Under the pieces are notes generated by a model that was not told where the DNA came from, did not search any database, and saw only the letters and a program-made list of their open reading frames with translations. From Methylomonas methanica (GTDB lineage Bacteria; Pseudomonadota; Gammaproteobacteria; Methylococcales; Methylomonadaceae): 56,194 bases of DNA. The stretch covers positions 1 to 56,194 of the forward strand of contig LUUF01000109.1 in the NCBI GenBank assembly GCA_001644045.1. Reading direction: 5' to 3'. The position numbers were made by a program, and so were the translations under genes. This document shows, piece after piece, positions 47,008 through 56,096 of this stretch. Within the stretch, counting starts at the first letter, position 1, and each line of letters starts with the position of its first letter.

Positions 47008-47364
47008 TTAATACTCGTACAGATAGGTTAAAACACCCAAGTAGCGGTAAGAGCCAGAGGTTGGGCAGGCTGAAGTGCCTGAGTCACCATACAAATAGTA
47101 GGTTTGATGGTTTTGCAGCGCCAATTTGGCCTGACTCAAGGCGTTTTGATTATAGGTCAGGAAATAATTGGTATAGGCCGGTAACACATTGTGCTCCGGT
47201 ACAGTGTAGATATAGCCGTATGTCGTACCGTTAACGTTATATTCGTAAACACCGGTGACATTCACCCAACCGGCGGAACAGCTCGCCGCATTGGCCGCAC
47301 TGGCACCGAACATGGAAGCGGCAACGACAGATAGCATTAAGAATAGATTTTTGATTGTTTTCAT
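47008..47364 (-). CDS. Small secreted Tyr-rich protein
   Basis: 118 aa. Signal peptide MKTIKNLFLMLSVVAASMFG...ANA, then a mature ~92-residue domain rich in Tyr/Asn/Gly (VYEYNVNGTTYGYIYTVPEH; YRYLGVLTYLYEY) with two cysteines (ASCSAGW, SACPTSG) that could form a disulfide. Predicted extracellular or periplasmic beta fold. ATG 47364 is behind aaggtgaagg and gives a clean signal peptide; the upstream in-frame start at 47391 does not. Function unknown. Confidence 0.65.
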   Translation of the reverse strand: MKTIKNLFLMLSVVAASMFGASAANAASCSAGWVNVTGVYEYNVNGTTYGYIYTVPEHNVLPAYTNYFLTYNQNALSQAKLALQNHQTYYLYGDSGTSACPTSGSYRYLGVLTYLYEY

Positions 47365-47570
47365 GACCTTCACCTTTTTTGAATTAAACACGCGAGTGGA
47401 TGAATTAATGCTGTACTTGCTTCTCGGGTAAAAAATTGGCTTACTTTGAAATTCAAGGGCAGCATGTCCGGCGGCATTTGCGCTGCTGTTTTGCTGGCGG
47501 CGTAATTAGCGGGGACGGTGTTAATTTAGGGAAATTGCAGCGGGCTATCTGTTAAGTTATTGGCTGGGAA

Positions 47571-47597
47571 AGTGTGAAGTTTTTCACGCTTTTTTTG
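47571..47597 (+). terminator. Terminator-like hairpin
   Basis: agtgtgaa-gttt-ttcacgct (one G-T pair) followed by seven T. It is oriented for rightward transcription although no rightward gene ends nearby, so it may stop read-through from ureC or be left over from lost DNA. Confidence 0.45.
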
Positions 47598-47635
47598 TGG
47601 ATATAGCTTTGCTGGGTTTTGGATATTCGGTTTTT

Positions 47636-47711
47636 GTGTCGCTGCCGCGACGGGTGTTTTATATGTCGGGCCGAGACCCGACTCCAAAACACCCCATCGC
47701 GACAGCGACAC
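47636..47711. mobile_element. Element D: two arm tips head to head, no cargo (76 bp)
   Basis: gtgtcgctgccgcgacggg and its near-perfect inverted partner ending cgcgacagcgacac meet at about 47673, with gtcggg/cccgac pieces at the centre. It equals the outermost ~38 bp of two arms joined in the same outward orientation as in elements A-C. It folds into one long hairpin. It could be a minimal or deleted form. Confidence 0.65.
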
Positions 47712-47720
47712 ATAATTAAT

Positions 47721-47768
47721 GAAAGCTAGAGCTTTCGAGACACCGTTCCCAAGCTCCAGCTTGGGAAC
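47721..47768. repeat. Two perfect palindromes before ureE
   Basis: gaaagct-ag-agctttc (47721-47736) and gttcccaagct-cc-agcttgggaac (47745-47768). The second belongs to the same ttccca/tgggaa class as palindromes in element B. They lie 33 bp before the ureE start. Confidence 0.65.
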
Positions 47769-47800
47769 CAACGTGACAAGCAAAATCTAACCAAACAAAA

Positions 47801-48232
47801 ATGCTAAAACTCACCGAAACCACCAACACCGAAGAACAAGCCGACGATACATTAACCCTCCCTTTCGAAGCCCGTCAAAAATCAAGACAACCCGCCACTA
47901 CCAAAGGCGGACTCCAAGTCGGCGTGTTTTTACCGAGAGGCCAAACCCTGAAACACGGCGCGGTGCTGACCAACGGCCAAGGCTTCAAGGTGCGCATCGA
48001 TGCTGCTCCGGAACAATTATCGGTGATGAAATGCAGCGATCCACTCTTGTTCGCCCGCGCCTGTTACCACCTCGGCAATCGCCATATCGCCCTGCAAATC
48101 CTCCCGGACGAATTGCGTTATCTGGCCGATCATGTGCTGGATCAAATGCTGGTGGGCTTGGGGTTGACGGTGGAACACCACACCCTGCCTTTCGAACCGG
48201 AAAGCGGCGCGTATCATAACCATGGTCACTGA
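47801..48232 (+). CDS. ureE: Urease nickel metallochaperone UreE
   Basis: 143 aa. UreE N-domain ([40 protein letters not shown]) and metal-binding C-domain ([40 protein letters not shown]), ending with a His tail (YHNHGH). Overlaps ureF by 11 bp. Confidence 0.95.
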   Translation: MLKLTETTNTEEQADDTLTLPFEARQKSRQPATTKGGLQVGVFLPRGQTLKHGAVLTNGQGFKVRIDAAPEQLSVMKCSDPLLFARACYHLGNRHIALQILPDELRYLADHVLDQMLVGLGLTVEHHTLPFEPESGAYHNHGH

Positions 48233-48896
48233 TTTGTCGCTGTTAAGGCTGCTGCAACTGGTCAGCCCCGGCCTGCCGATTGGCATGTACAGCTATTCGC
48301 AAGGACTGGAGCGGGCGGTAGAGGATGGCTGGATTACGTCCGCGGAGCAAGCGGCCGACTGGATGCACGGCTTGCTGCAAAACGGCTTGGGCTTGGTCGA
48401 TGCGCCGATTTTGGCGCGGCTTTACGAGGCCTGGAGTGAAAACGATACGGCTGCGGTAGCACATTGGAGCCAAACCCTGACCGCCTGTCGGGAAACCGCC
48501 GAGTTGCGTGCCGAAGACAGACAAACCGGCCAGGCGTTGGCCCGCTTGCTGGTGAATCTGGAATTACCCGAGGCCGAGGCCTGGCTAAAACACCCCGACG
48601 CAACCCTGGCGACCTTGTTTGCGTTGGCGGCGGCACGCTGGCAAATCGGCAAAGCCGATGCCGTCACCGGCTATTTGTGGGGCTGGCTGGAGAATCAGGT
48701 GTTGTGCGCGGTCAAGCTGGTGCCGTTGGGCCAGGTGGCCGGGCAACGATTGTTAAAAAATCTGGCTGGCGAATTGCCGGCTTTGGTGGAACGTGCCTTA
48801 AACCTAAGCGATACCGAGATCGGCGGCAGCTGCTTTGGTTTGGCCTTGGCTAGCAGCAGGCATGAGATGCAGTATTCGCGGTTGTTTCGTTCGTAA
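48222..48896 (+). CDS. ureF: Urease accessory protein UreF
   Basis: 224 aa all-helical protein that joins UreD and UreG in the activation complex. [20 protein letters not shown] and [20 protein letters not shown] are family segments. Overlaps ureE. A 134-bp gap with a dyad separates it from ureG. Confidence 0.95.
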   Translation: MVTDLSLLRLLQLVSPGLPIGMYSYSQGLERAVEDGWITSAEQAADWMHGLLQNGLGLVDAPILARLYEAWSENDTAAVAHWSQTLTACRETAELRAEDRQTGQALARLLVNLELPEAEAWLKHPDATLATLFALAAARWQIGKADAVTGYLWGWLENQVLCAVKLVPLGQVAGQRLLKNLAGELPALVERALNLSDTEIGGSCFGLALASSRHEMQYSRLFRS

Positions 48897-48948
48897 AACT
48901 TCCGCCAATTGATTTGATCACGTTGCCGCGCGAGCGGTTACGTGACGT

Positions 48949-48970
48949 TGACAATATTCCGAAATTGTCA
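48949..48970. promoter_or_regulatory. Inverted repeat in the ureF-ureG gap
   Basis: tgacaat-N8-attgtca, 7-bp arms. The gap is unusual since ureF and ureG normally touch. There is no T-run, so an operator or internal promoter element is as likely as a processing hairpin. Confidence 0.35.
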
Positions 48971-49030
48971 GGGAGCGCCGCGCGTACCTGCCCTTTGAAA
49001 TAACCCAAACACCATCTTGAGAAAAATAAT

Positions 49031-49648
49031 ATGAGCGACAAACAAATATTAAGAGTAGGTATCGGCGGCCCGGTCGGCTCCGGCAAGACAGCGCTGGTGG
49101 ATGCCTTGTGCAAGAAGATGCGCGACGATTACGAGATCGGCGTGGTTACCAACGATATTTACACCCGCGAGGACCAGCAGTTTTTGATTCGCAGCCAGGC
49201 CTTGCCGGAAGAACGGATTCTGGGCGTGGAAACCGGCGGCTGTCCGCATACCGCCATCCGCGAGGACGCGTCGATGAATCTGGCGGCGGTGGACGAGTTG
49301 TGCGAGCGCTGGCCGGAGCTGGATTTTGTGATGGTGGAAAGCGGCGGCGACAACCTCAGCGCCACCTTCAGCCCGGAGCTGGCCGATCTGACCATTTACG
49401 TGATCGACGTGTCGGCCGGTGACAAGATTCCGCGCAAGGGCGGCCCCGGCATTACCCGCTCGGATTTGTTGGTGATCAACAAAATCGATCTGGCGCCGTA
49501 TGTCGGCGCGTCGCTGGAAGTGATGGACCGCGACGCGAAAAAGATGCGCGGCGAGCGGCCGTTCGTATTTACCAATATCAAAACCGGCAATGGCTTGGAC
49601 GCGGTCGCTGACTTTATTGTCAAGCAAGGCATGCTGCAAACACATTGA
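49031..49648 (+). CDS. ureG: Urease accessory GTPase UreG
   Basis: 205 aa SIMIBI GTPase that drives nickel insertion. P-loop [18 protein letters not shown], metal-binding CPH in [18 protein letters not shown], and guanine motif [15 protein letters not shown]. Preceded by gagaaa, a weak site. It ends the urease cluster. Confidence 0.97.
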   Translation: MSDKQILRVGIGGPVGSGKTALVDALCKKMRDDYEIGVVTNDIYTREDQQFLIRSQALPEERILGVETGGCPHTAIREDASMNLAAVDELCERWPELDFVMVESGGDNLSATFSPELADLTIYVIDVSAGDKIPRKGGPGITRSDLLVINKIDLAPYVGASLEVMDRDAKKMRGERPFVFTNIKTGNGLDAVADFIVKQGMLQTH

Positions 49649-49720
49649 TGATAGGATCGGGCCACAGGTTGACTTTTAGCCAGCACTGGTAAGCTCAAGG
49701 ATAATGGATCAGGAGGAAAA

Positions 49721-50266
49721 ATGATGAAAACCGCGTTTTTAATCACCAGCTTATGGGCATGCTCGGTGTCGGTAGCCGGCGCCGAGCCTTGCTCCGACTT
49801 GCTGAACTACAAAATGACCAAGCTTCGTTCCAGCGAACAAATCGATTTTTGCCAGGCGTTTCAAGGCAAAGTCGTCCTGGCCGTCAACACCGCCAGCAAC
49901 TGCGGCTACACGCCGCAATTCAAAGGACTGGAAGCCTTGTATCAAAAATATAAGGATCAGGGCTTGGTGGTGGTCGGTTTCCCATCCAACGATTTTAATC
50001 AGGAGTTCGCCGAAGCGGAAAAAACCGCCAACGTCTGCTATATCAATTACGGCGTGACTTTCCCGATGCTGGAAAAAAGCCAGGTGAAGGGCGCGTCCGC
50101 AAACGGCTTTTTCCAAAAATTAAGCAAAGCCACCGGCCAGGCGCCGGCCTGGAATTTCCATAAATACTTGATCAATCGCAGCGGGAACAGCGTGGCGGCT
50201 TTCCGCAGCGATGTGACGCCGGAACAGCTGGATTCGAAGATCAGCGCCTTGCTCTCAGCCAAATAG
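49721..50266 (+). CDS. Exported glutathione-peroxidase-like thiol peroxidase
   Basis: 181 aa. Signal peptide (MMKTAFLITSLWACSVSVAGA), then a GPx fold with peroxidatic Cys at residue 61 (NTASNCGYTPQFKGLEALYQ), GFPSNDFNQEF and the Trp motif APAWNFHKYLINRSGN. Cys-type GPx usually draw on thioredoxin. Periplasmic location is less common than cytosolic and implies peroxide defence at the envelope. aggagg 6 nt upstream marks the start. Confidence 0.9.
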   Translation: MMKTAFLITSLWACSVSVAGAEPCSDLLNYKMTKLRSSEQIDFCQAFQGKVVLAVNTASNCGYTPQFKGLEALYQKYKDQGLVVVGFPSNDFNQEFAEAEKTANVCYINYGVTFPMLEKSQVKGASANGFFQKLSKATGQAPAWNFHKYLINRSGNSVAAFRSDVTPEQLDSKISALLSAK

Positions 50267-50286
50267 TGTTGTAAACCTCACCTCTC

Positions 50287-50311
50287 GCCGGCGGCATGCC
50301 GGCATTTTTTA
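50287..50311 (+). terminator. Rho-independent terminator after the peroxidase gene
   Basis: gccggc-ggcat-gccggc followed by attttttat. It stops the peroxidase transcript just ahead of the photolyase start at 50322, so the photolyase probably starts its mRNA inside or after it, or depends on read-through. Confidence 0.75.
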
Positions 50312-50321
50312 TCAGGACGAG

Positions 50322-51686
50322 ATGACGATGCGCAGAATTGGACTTTACTGGTTCGGCAACGATTTGCGGGTGCATGATAATGCCAACCTGCAACAAGCCA
50401 GCGCGGTAGTGGATCAGTTGCTTTGCGTCTATTGTCTAGACCCGGTTTTGCTGGCGCCAAATCAATACGGTATGGCTAATCTGTCGGCGCAACGTTGGCG
50501 GTTTTTAAAAGAAGCCTTGCGGGACCTGGATAGAAATCTCCAGCAAGCCGGCCAACACTTACTGGTTTGTTACGAAGCGCCGGTCACGGCCATCCGTGCG
50601 CTAGTCGTCAAGCATGGCGTATCCGTGATTTATCGCAGCCGCCACGGCGGTTTTCAGGAACGGCAACAATGGCAGGCACTGCAAAAGCATCTACCAGGCT
50701 TGCGTTTTGTCGAATCGGACACGCAAACCCTGTTCAACCTAAAGGACTTGCCGTTTGCCCAATTGCCGCAGTCCTTCACCCCATTCAAGGAACGGGTTGA
50801 GCAGTTGCCTATCGATCATCCCTTGCCGCCGCCCGATGCTCTGCCGCCCAGCCCGGAACCGAAATCGGACTGGCTATTGAATTTTCCGGTGTATTTACCG
50901 GCCAGTTCGGCGCTTGATTCTGACATGGCATTTCACGGCGGCGAAACGACCGGAAAGAAACAACTTAAAGCGTATTTTCACAGCAGCTACCCCAGCCATT
51001 ATAAAGACCTGCGCAACGAACTGGACGGGTGGGACAATTCCAGTAAATTTTCGCCATGGCTGGCTCAGGGCAATCTGTCAGTGCGAAAAATCTATGCCGA
51101 CTTACGCCGCTACGAACAAGAAAACCGCGCCAACGAGTCGACCTATTGGCTGTATTTTGAACTGCTCTGGCGCGAGTATTTTCAATGGTACGCCCACCAG
51201 TACGGCAAACGGCTATTCGCGTTTCGCGGCATCAAGCAACGCAAACCCTTGACCTGTTTTTATCCGGAACGCTTTCAGAAATGGTGCAAGGGCTATACGC
51301 CTTATCCGCTGGTCAACGCCTGCATGAAACAACTCAACGCCACCGGCTATATGTCCAATCGCGGCCGGCAAATCGTCGCCAGTTGCCTGGTCAACGAATT
51401 GGCCGTGGATTGGCGCTTTGGCGCGGCTTATTTCGAACAACACTTGCTGGATTACGACGTCGCCAGCAATTGGGGGAATTGGCAATATCTGGCCGGGGTG
51501 GGCGCCGATCCGCGCGGTCAGCGGCATTTTGATCTGGAAAAACAAACCCGGCTGTACGATCCGGACGGGAAGTTTATACGCAAGTGGCAGGCTGAAGTCC
51601 GTAACTTACCGCTGGATTCGGTAGATGCCGCCGATTGGCCGGTAGACCCGGAGACCGCTAAATTGGCGTCGGAATTACCGGCTTAG
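50322..51686 (+). CDS. Cryptochrome/photolyase family protein, CRY-DASH type
   Basis: 454 aa. The photolyase alpha/beta antenna domain (RRIGLYWFGNDLRVHDNANL) and the helical FAD domain (YFELLWREYFQWYAHQYGKR; NEL-type segment ASCLVNELAVDWRFGAAYFE; NWGNWQYLAGVGADPRGQRH; LYDPDGKFIRKWQAEVRNLP) match DASH cryptochromes, which repair CPDs in single-stranded DNA. Start ATG 50322, with agga just upstream; ATG 50328 is also possible. Confidence 0.9.
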   Translation: MTMRRIGLYWFGNDLRVHDNANLQQASAVVDQLLCVYCLDPVLLAPNQYGMANLSAQRWRFLKEALRDLDRNLQQAGQHLLVCYEAPVTAIRALVVKHGVSVIYRSRHGGFQERQQWQALQKHLPGLRFVESDTQTLFNLKDLPFAQLPQSFTPFKERVEQLPIDHPLPPPDALPPSPEPKSDWLLNFPVYLPASSALDSDMAFHGGETTGKKQLKAYFHSSYPSHYKDLRNELDGWDNSSKFSPWLAQGNLSVRKIYADLRRYEQENRANESTYWLYFELLWREYFQWYAHQYGKRLFAFRGIKQRKPLTCFYPERFQKWCKGYTPYPLVNACMKQLNATGYMSNRGRQIVASCLVNELAVDWRFGAAYFEQHLLDYDVASNWGNWQYLAGVGADPRGQRHFDLEKQTRLYDPDGKFIRKWQAEVRNLPLDSVDAADWPVDPETAKLASELPA

Positions 51687-51709
51687 TTCTTAATTTATCA
51701 GAATTTAGC

Positions 51710-52126
51710 TTAACGTTGATGCAACAAGCGAAACAACCAAAACCCCGCAAACATTGCCGCAACGAACGCATAATTACCCAACACTCCGGCGCTTAATCCC
51801 AGCAAAGCCGGTCCCGGACAGAAGCCGGACAAACCCCAGCCGACGCCAAATATCCCCGCGCCGACAAGCAGTTTGGCATCGACGCCGGCCGGCACGATAG
51901 CCGAAGGTTCTTGCTCGCGATCGGCCACGTCGTTATTGCGATGCATCAAATAGCGCGCCAGCCCCAGCGTCAGCAAGGCGCTGGCCATCACCAACGCCAG
52001 GCTGGGATCCCACGCCCCCGCTACATCCAGAAAAGCCAAGACTTTGGCCGGGTTGCTCATGCCTGCGACAATCAAGCCCAGCCCAAACAACAGGCCGTAA
52101 GCGAATAAATAAATTGTATTTTTCAT
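51710..52126 (-). CDS. YeeE/YedE-family membrane protein, C-terminal half type
   Basis: 138 aa, about four membrane segments (LFAYGLLFGLGLIVAGMSNP; VGAGIFGVGWGLSGFCPGPA). The SGFCPGPAL motif holds the conserved Cys of thiosulfate-transport YeeE/YedE proteins. It pairs with the gene just upstream (52141-52557), which carries the other half, so the two split proteins together likely move a sulfur compound. ATG 52126 is chosen (ggaa 7 nt upstream); the longer frame extends into the other gene. Confidence 0.88.
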   Translation of the reverse strand: MKNTIYLFAYGLLFGLGLIVAGMSNPAKVLAFLDVAGAWDPSLALVMASALLTLGLARYLMHRNNDVADREQEPSAIVPAGVDAKLLVGAGIFGVGWGLSGFCPGPALLGLSAGVLGNYAFVAAMFAGFWLFRLLHQR

Positions 52127-52140
52127 AGCGAGTTTCCGAT

Positions 52141-52557
52141 TTAGAGCAGGTGCCGAACGATAAATACCGTAATGCCGGCAGTCAGCATAAAGGTCACCGT
52201 CGCGACGATGGAACGCGCGGACAAGCGCGCTATGCCGCAAACCCCATGTCCGCTGGTGCAACCGCCGCCCAGTCGGGTGCCGTAACCCACCAACAGCCCG
52301 GCAATCGCCAGCAAGCCTGGCGAGGCATCCAGATCCAAGGGGATGCCGGCGCCGCCCAAGCGATACAGGGGCGCACTAGCCAGCAAGCCGGCCAGAAACC
52401 AGCAGCGCCAGACGCTGTCGGCGCGCCAGGGCGGCAAGATGCCTGCCGCGATGCCGGAGATCCCGGCGGTATGTTTATGGGTTAACAACAATAAGGCGGC
52501 GGATAGCCCTATCATTGCGCCCCCGGCCAGTGCGGATAAAATCGTCAAATAATTCAT
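52141..52557 (-). CDS. YeeE/YedE-family membrane protein, N-terminal half type
   Basis: 138 aa, about four helices ([39 protein letters not shown]) with the signature [20 protein letters not shown]. It is first of the split pair, separated from its partner by 14 bp. Family members carry thiosulfate or related sulfur species; the nearby cysK and sulfate-binding protein fit. Confidence 0.88.
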   Translation of the reverse strand: MNYLTILSALAGGAMIGLSAALLLLTHKHTAGISGIAAGILPPWRADSVWRCWFLAGLLASAPLYRLGGAGIPLDLDASPGLLAIAGLLVGYGTRLGGGCTSGHGVCGIARLSARSIVATVTFMLTAGITVFIVRHLL

Positions 52558-52589
52558 GCCTAGGTTTTACCGAAAAATCGCCTATTGAA

Positions 52590-53882
52590 TCAGAAACGCC
52601 GCGACCAAGCGAATTGCAACGAAAATTGCGTCATCGACAAATCGATGGTTTGGCCGGAACTCAGAGGGTTAGGCCCGGTGATGGTTTTCTGCGGCGAATA
52701 CATAAATGCAAAGCTTAAATCGTCCTGTTTGCTCAACGCATGACTGAAGCCGCCGGTCAGATGCCATTCTTGAACACCCGGCGCCAGAATGTTGAATAAC
52801 ACTTCCGAGCCTTCGATAGGCTGCTGGCCGTAACTGACCCCACCGCGCCAAATCCAGTCTGCATTTTGTTTCCATTGCGCGCCGAATTTGTAAATAGTCA
52901 TATCGTTCCAGCCAAAGCCCGGTCCTGCTCCGGTGCCCAGACTGCCCGGCGTCAGCGGTTGCAGGGTATTGCCGACCGATTTGATTTCGCTGTAGCGAAT
53001 GTGCTCTATGTCGAAGTTGGTAGTAAGCTCACGGGTCGCATCCCAGGACAGACCCACATTGAAGCTATCCGGAATATCGAATCCGCCCTGTTGCGCGAAC
53101 AATCCGGCGTAACGTTCAAACTCGGACATGTAAATGCGGCTTTTATACGAAGCCCCCAGGCGCAGGCCGGGTATCAATTCCGCCTGCCCGCCGATTCGAA
53201 AACCGGCACCGAAGGAATAGTCGCGGCCCTTATCGGATAGATGATTCGGGTCGCTGGAAAAAGCCCCGAAAGGACTCAATCCGCGGGCTTTAAAGGTTTG
53301 CGCGGCAAAAATCGGCGAAATACCGATAGCATAACGGCCATGATCGAAAGAGCGAGCATAGGTGCCGACCACAAACGCCTGCGCCATATCGATGCCGGTG
53401 CGGCCCGCGCAAAATACGCCGGGTTGGCCGCCGCAATACGGCGCAGTGTTGTTCACTTGCCGCCAGTCGGTGTTCATGCCGCCGTTACCGTACAGCGTAA
53501 GGCCGATGCTCTGTTGTTCGTCCAGTTTATGACTCCAGCCCAGCGTACCGATCGGGAAGAAATTGCTTTCGCTTTCCTGGGTGCCGGGATTGAGCGGAAA
53601 TACGGAGGATGGCGAGGCGCCGCCGTTGACTTGATATTCCCGAAACGGCGCAAACAATTCCAGTTCTATATCCGCCCGGTCACCGACATAAACAAGGCCG
53701 GCCGGGTTGACCGCCGCGGCAATCGCATCTTGCGAAAATGCCGTGCTCGCGCCTGCCAAGGCCTTGCTACGAGCGCCGTATCCGTGCGCGAAATAGCCGT
53801 TGGTAGCATTGGCGATTGCGGGAGCAAGAGCGACGATTGCAAATGCGCCGCTTAGCAACAGCGGTTTATTCCGGTAAGACAT
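52590..53882 (-). CDS. FadL/TodX-family outer-membrane channel
   Basis: 430 aa. Signal peptide (LLSGAFAIVALAPAIANA), then the mature N-terminus TNGYFAHGYGARSKALAGAS, the conserved FadL hatch/NPAG region (AIAAAVNPAGLVYVGDRADI) and a 14-strand-like barrel, ending in FSLQFAWSRRF. FadL proteins admit hydrophobic compounds such as fatty acids or hydrocarbons. Substrate unknown. It lies upstream of the YeeE pair on the same strand. Confidence 0.9.
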   Translation of the reverse strand: MSYRNKPLLLSGAFAIVALAPAIANATNGYFAHGYGARSKALAGASTAFSQDAIAAAVNPAGLVYVGDRADIELELFAPFREYQVNGGASPSSVFPLNPGTQESESNFFPIGTLGWSHKLDEQQSIGLTLYGNGGMNTDWRQVNNTAPYCGGQPGVFCAGRTGIDMAQAFVVGTYARSFDHGRYAIGISPIFAAQTFKARGLSPFGAFSSDPNHLSDKGRDYSFGAGFRIGGQAELIPGLRLGASYKSRIYMSEFERYAGLFAQQGGFDIPDSFNVGLSWDATRELTTNFDIEHIRYSEIKSVGNTLQPLTPGSLGTGAGPGFGWNDMTIYKFGAQWKQNADWIWRGGVSYGQQPIEGSEVLFNILAPGVQEWHLTGGFSHALSKQDDLSFAFMYSPQKTITGPNPLSSGQTIDLSMTQFSLQFAWSRRF

Positions 53883-54009
53883 AGTCCATTCCTTGTAGTT
53901 GACGATGCAAGGGATGGTAGCGACAGCTCCGTATATTAGAAAACGACATTATTCGAAATTAGCATCGAATAATCTCATAACCGCCGCTGTTGAATTTACA
54001 TGGTGCCGA

Positions 54010-54960
54010 CTAAGCCGCGAACAAGGCCGAGCTCAAATAACGTTCGCCGGAATCGGGTAACACCGCGACGATGACTTTACCCGCATGTTCCGCACGTTTG
54101 GCCAGACGTACCGCAACGGCCAACGCCGCGCCGCTGGAAATACCGGCCATGATGCCCTCTTCCTTGGCGAGGCGGCGCGCATAGGCGATGGCTTCCTCGT
54201 CATCCACCGGCTCGATCAGATCGATCAGCGACAAGTCCAAATTTTGCGGCACGAAGCCGGCGCCTATACCCTGAATCCGGTGCGCGGCGGCTTGCAAGGG
54301 CAGCCCGGCGCGAGTTTGGCTTAATACCGGGCTGCCGGCCGGTTCGACCGCGACGCTAAGCACCGGCTTGCCGCAACTGTTTTTCAGATAGCGCGACACG
54401 CCGGTAATCGTGCCGCCGGTGCCGACGCCGGCTACAAAAATATCGATCATACCGCCGCTATCGCGCCAAATTTCCGGGCCGGTGGTTTGTTCGTGTATCG
54501 CCGGGTTGGCCGGATTTTTAAACTGTTCCAGCAGTAAATACTGCTCGGGATCGGCGGCGGCGATGGCTTCGGCTTTTTCCACCGCCGCGCGCATCCCAAG
54601 CGCGCCGTCGGTAAGCAGCAGATTGGCGCCATAAGCCAACAATAGCGTGCGGCGCTCCTGGCTCATGTTATCCGGCATCGTCAAGGTGATGGGGATGCCG
54701 CGCGCGGCGGCGACCGCAGCCAAGGCAATCCCGGAATTGCCGCTGGTGGCTTCCAGTAAAGTCTTGCCTGGCGTCAATAAGCCCTGACGTTCGGCGGCCC
54801 AGACCATCGCCGCGCCTACCCGGCATTTCACCGAATAGGACGGATTGCGGCCTTCAATTTTTACCAGCAGCGTCGCGTTCAAGCCCTGGCTGATGTGATT
54901 GATACGCACCAGGGGCGTTCGGCCTATCGACTGGGAATTATCTGAGTACCAAGCGGGCAT
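54010..54960 (-). CDS. cysK: Cysteine synthase A (O-acetylserine sulfhydrylase)
   Basis: PLP enzyme making cysteine from O-acetylserine and sulfide. PLP lysine K45 ([13 protein letters not shown]), substrate loop [13 protein letters not shown], and phosphate loop [17 protein letters not shown] are all present. 316 aa from ATG 54960, which has aggaaa 7 nt upstream; the ATG at 55005 is less well placed. Confidence 0.95.
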   Translation of the reverse strand: MPAWYSDNSQSIGRTPLVRINHISQGLNATLLVKIEGRNPSYSVKCRVGAAMVWAAERQGLLTPGKTLLEATSGNSGIALAAVAAARGIPITLTMPDNMSQERRTLLLAYGANLLLTDGALGMRAAVEKAEAIAAADPEQYLLLEQFKNPANPAIHEQTTGPEIWRDSGGMIDIFVAGVGTGGTITGVSRYLKNSCGKPVLSVAVEPAGSPVLSQTRAGLPLQAAAHRIQGIGAGFVPQNLDLSLIDLIEPVDDEEAIAYARRLAKEEGIMAGISSGAALAVAVRLAKRAEHAGKVIVAVLPDSGERYLSSALFAA

Positions 54961-55059
54961 GGCGGGTTTCCTGTGAAATACGGGGTTTTGTTCAGTGTAA
55001 GCCAAATGAACGATGGCCGATTGTTACGGATTTTATTATCAATCGCGTAGGGTCTTTTA

Positions 55060-55090
55060 GATAAAAAGAACCCGCCGAGAAGGCGGGCTT
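55060..55090 (-). terminator. Terminator of the EAL gene
   Basis: Read on the minus strand: gcccgcc-ttctc-ggcgggt followed by tcttttt. It is placed 75 bp downstream of the EAL protein's stop and upstream of cysK. Confidence 0.75.
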
Positions 55091-55165
55091 AGCAGGATTG
55101 CCACAGGAGAGCACATCTCACCGAGTCATCGGTAAACCATTAAACTATCTTACGGTCATCGCATG

Positions 55166-56068
55166 TTACATACCATTCTGGGCCGGGACGCTAAAACTGC
55201 CAAAATGCTGCGGCGCGCCGGGCATTAAAGGATTGTCTTGCACCACCGATCTGGGTCTTTGCCAGTGTCCGGCCGCGGCCGGCCGTCCCAGGAAATAACC
55301 TTGCAGCAATTTGCCGCCGGCATCCAACGCAATATCCAGTTGTACTTCGTTTTCAATGCCTTCGATGATCGCTTGCGCGCCCAAGGCCTGGATGATTTCG
55401 ATTAATTTCGGCAGCACCCGGCGGATCTTGGCATCGGTTTGCGCCTGATGGATGATGCTTAAATCCAGTTTCACAAAGCTGGGCGACAAACGCCACAAAC
55501 GGTCCAGATTGGAATGCCGGCTACCGAAATTATCGATAGCCACCTGGAAACCGCGATCGCGATAATTGTCCACCGCTTCGAGCAACTGTTGATCGGCTTC
55601 CACCGCGTTTTCCATGATTTCCAGCACGACCCTTGTGGTCGGCACCGAATGCAGATGCAGAATGTGTTCGAACACCTTGCCGTGCGTGTTCACGCTAACC
55701 AGCAATTTGGGGTGTACGTTTAAAAACAGCAAGCCCTTATCGGCCGGCAGATTCAGATAGTTAAGCATGTGCAGGGTTCTTGCCACCCTATCCAGCTTCA
55801 CCAATTTGCCCTGGTTATCCGCCCAACTAAACGCAAAGTCCGGACTCACGGCTTCCAAGCCGGTGGAAGTGCGCAGCAAGGCTTCGTAACCAAGCAGTCC
55901 CTGGGATTTTCCGGCATCGAATATCGGTTGAAACTCGCTGCGCAATTTCAGGCCAATAAACCGGCTCAGTACTTCCTGTTGCTCGATTTCCAGTTTGAAC
56001 TCGTCCAGATCCAGATACAAAGCTCGCTCCAAATCGTCTCGGAGCAATTCGATGGTATTTTCCACCAT
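55166..56068 (-). CDS. EAL-domain protein (c-di-GMP phosphodiesterase-like, altered motif)
   Basis: 300 aa; a helical N-terminus of about 35 residues, then an EAL domain. Visible motifs: YEALLR with E62, LNVHP, EIMEN, VKLD, IIEGIENEVQ and LLQGYFLGRP. The usual DDFG metal motif reads IDNFGS here (second Asp to Asn), so activity may be reduced, or the protein may bind c-di-GMP without cleaving it. gaggagg lies 9 nt before the start. It is co-directional with and 28 nt downstream of the sulfate-binding protein gene. Confidence 0.88.
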   Translation of the reverse strand: MVENTIELLRDDLERALYLDLDEFKLEIEQQEVLSRFIGLKLRSEFQPIFDAGKSQGLLGYEALLRTSTGLEAVSPDFAFSWADNQGKLVKLDRVARTLHMLNYLNLPADKGLLFLNVHPKLLVSVNTHGKVFEHILHLHSVPTTRVVLEIMENAVEADQQLLEAVDNYRDRGFQVAIDNFGSRHSNLDRLWRLSPSFVKLDLSIIHQAQTDAKIRRVLPKLIEIIQALGAQAIIEGIENEVQLDIALDAGGKLLQGYFLGRPAAAGHWQRPRSVVQDNPLMPGAPQHFGSFSVPAQNGM

Positions 56069-56096
56069 GGCTACACCCTCCTCTACCTAAGCGTTC

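Larger units (their letters stand above)
47365..47800. other. Gene-free stretch before ureE
   Basis: 436 bp holding the promoter side of the leftward secreted protein, a terminator-like hairpin (47571-47597), element D (47636-47711) and two palindromes (47721-47768). A promoter for ureEFG would have to fit in the last ~35 bp or lie farther left; I see no clear one. Confidence 0.55.
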
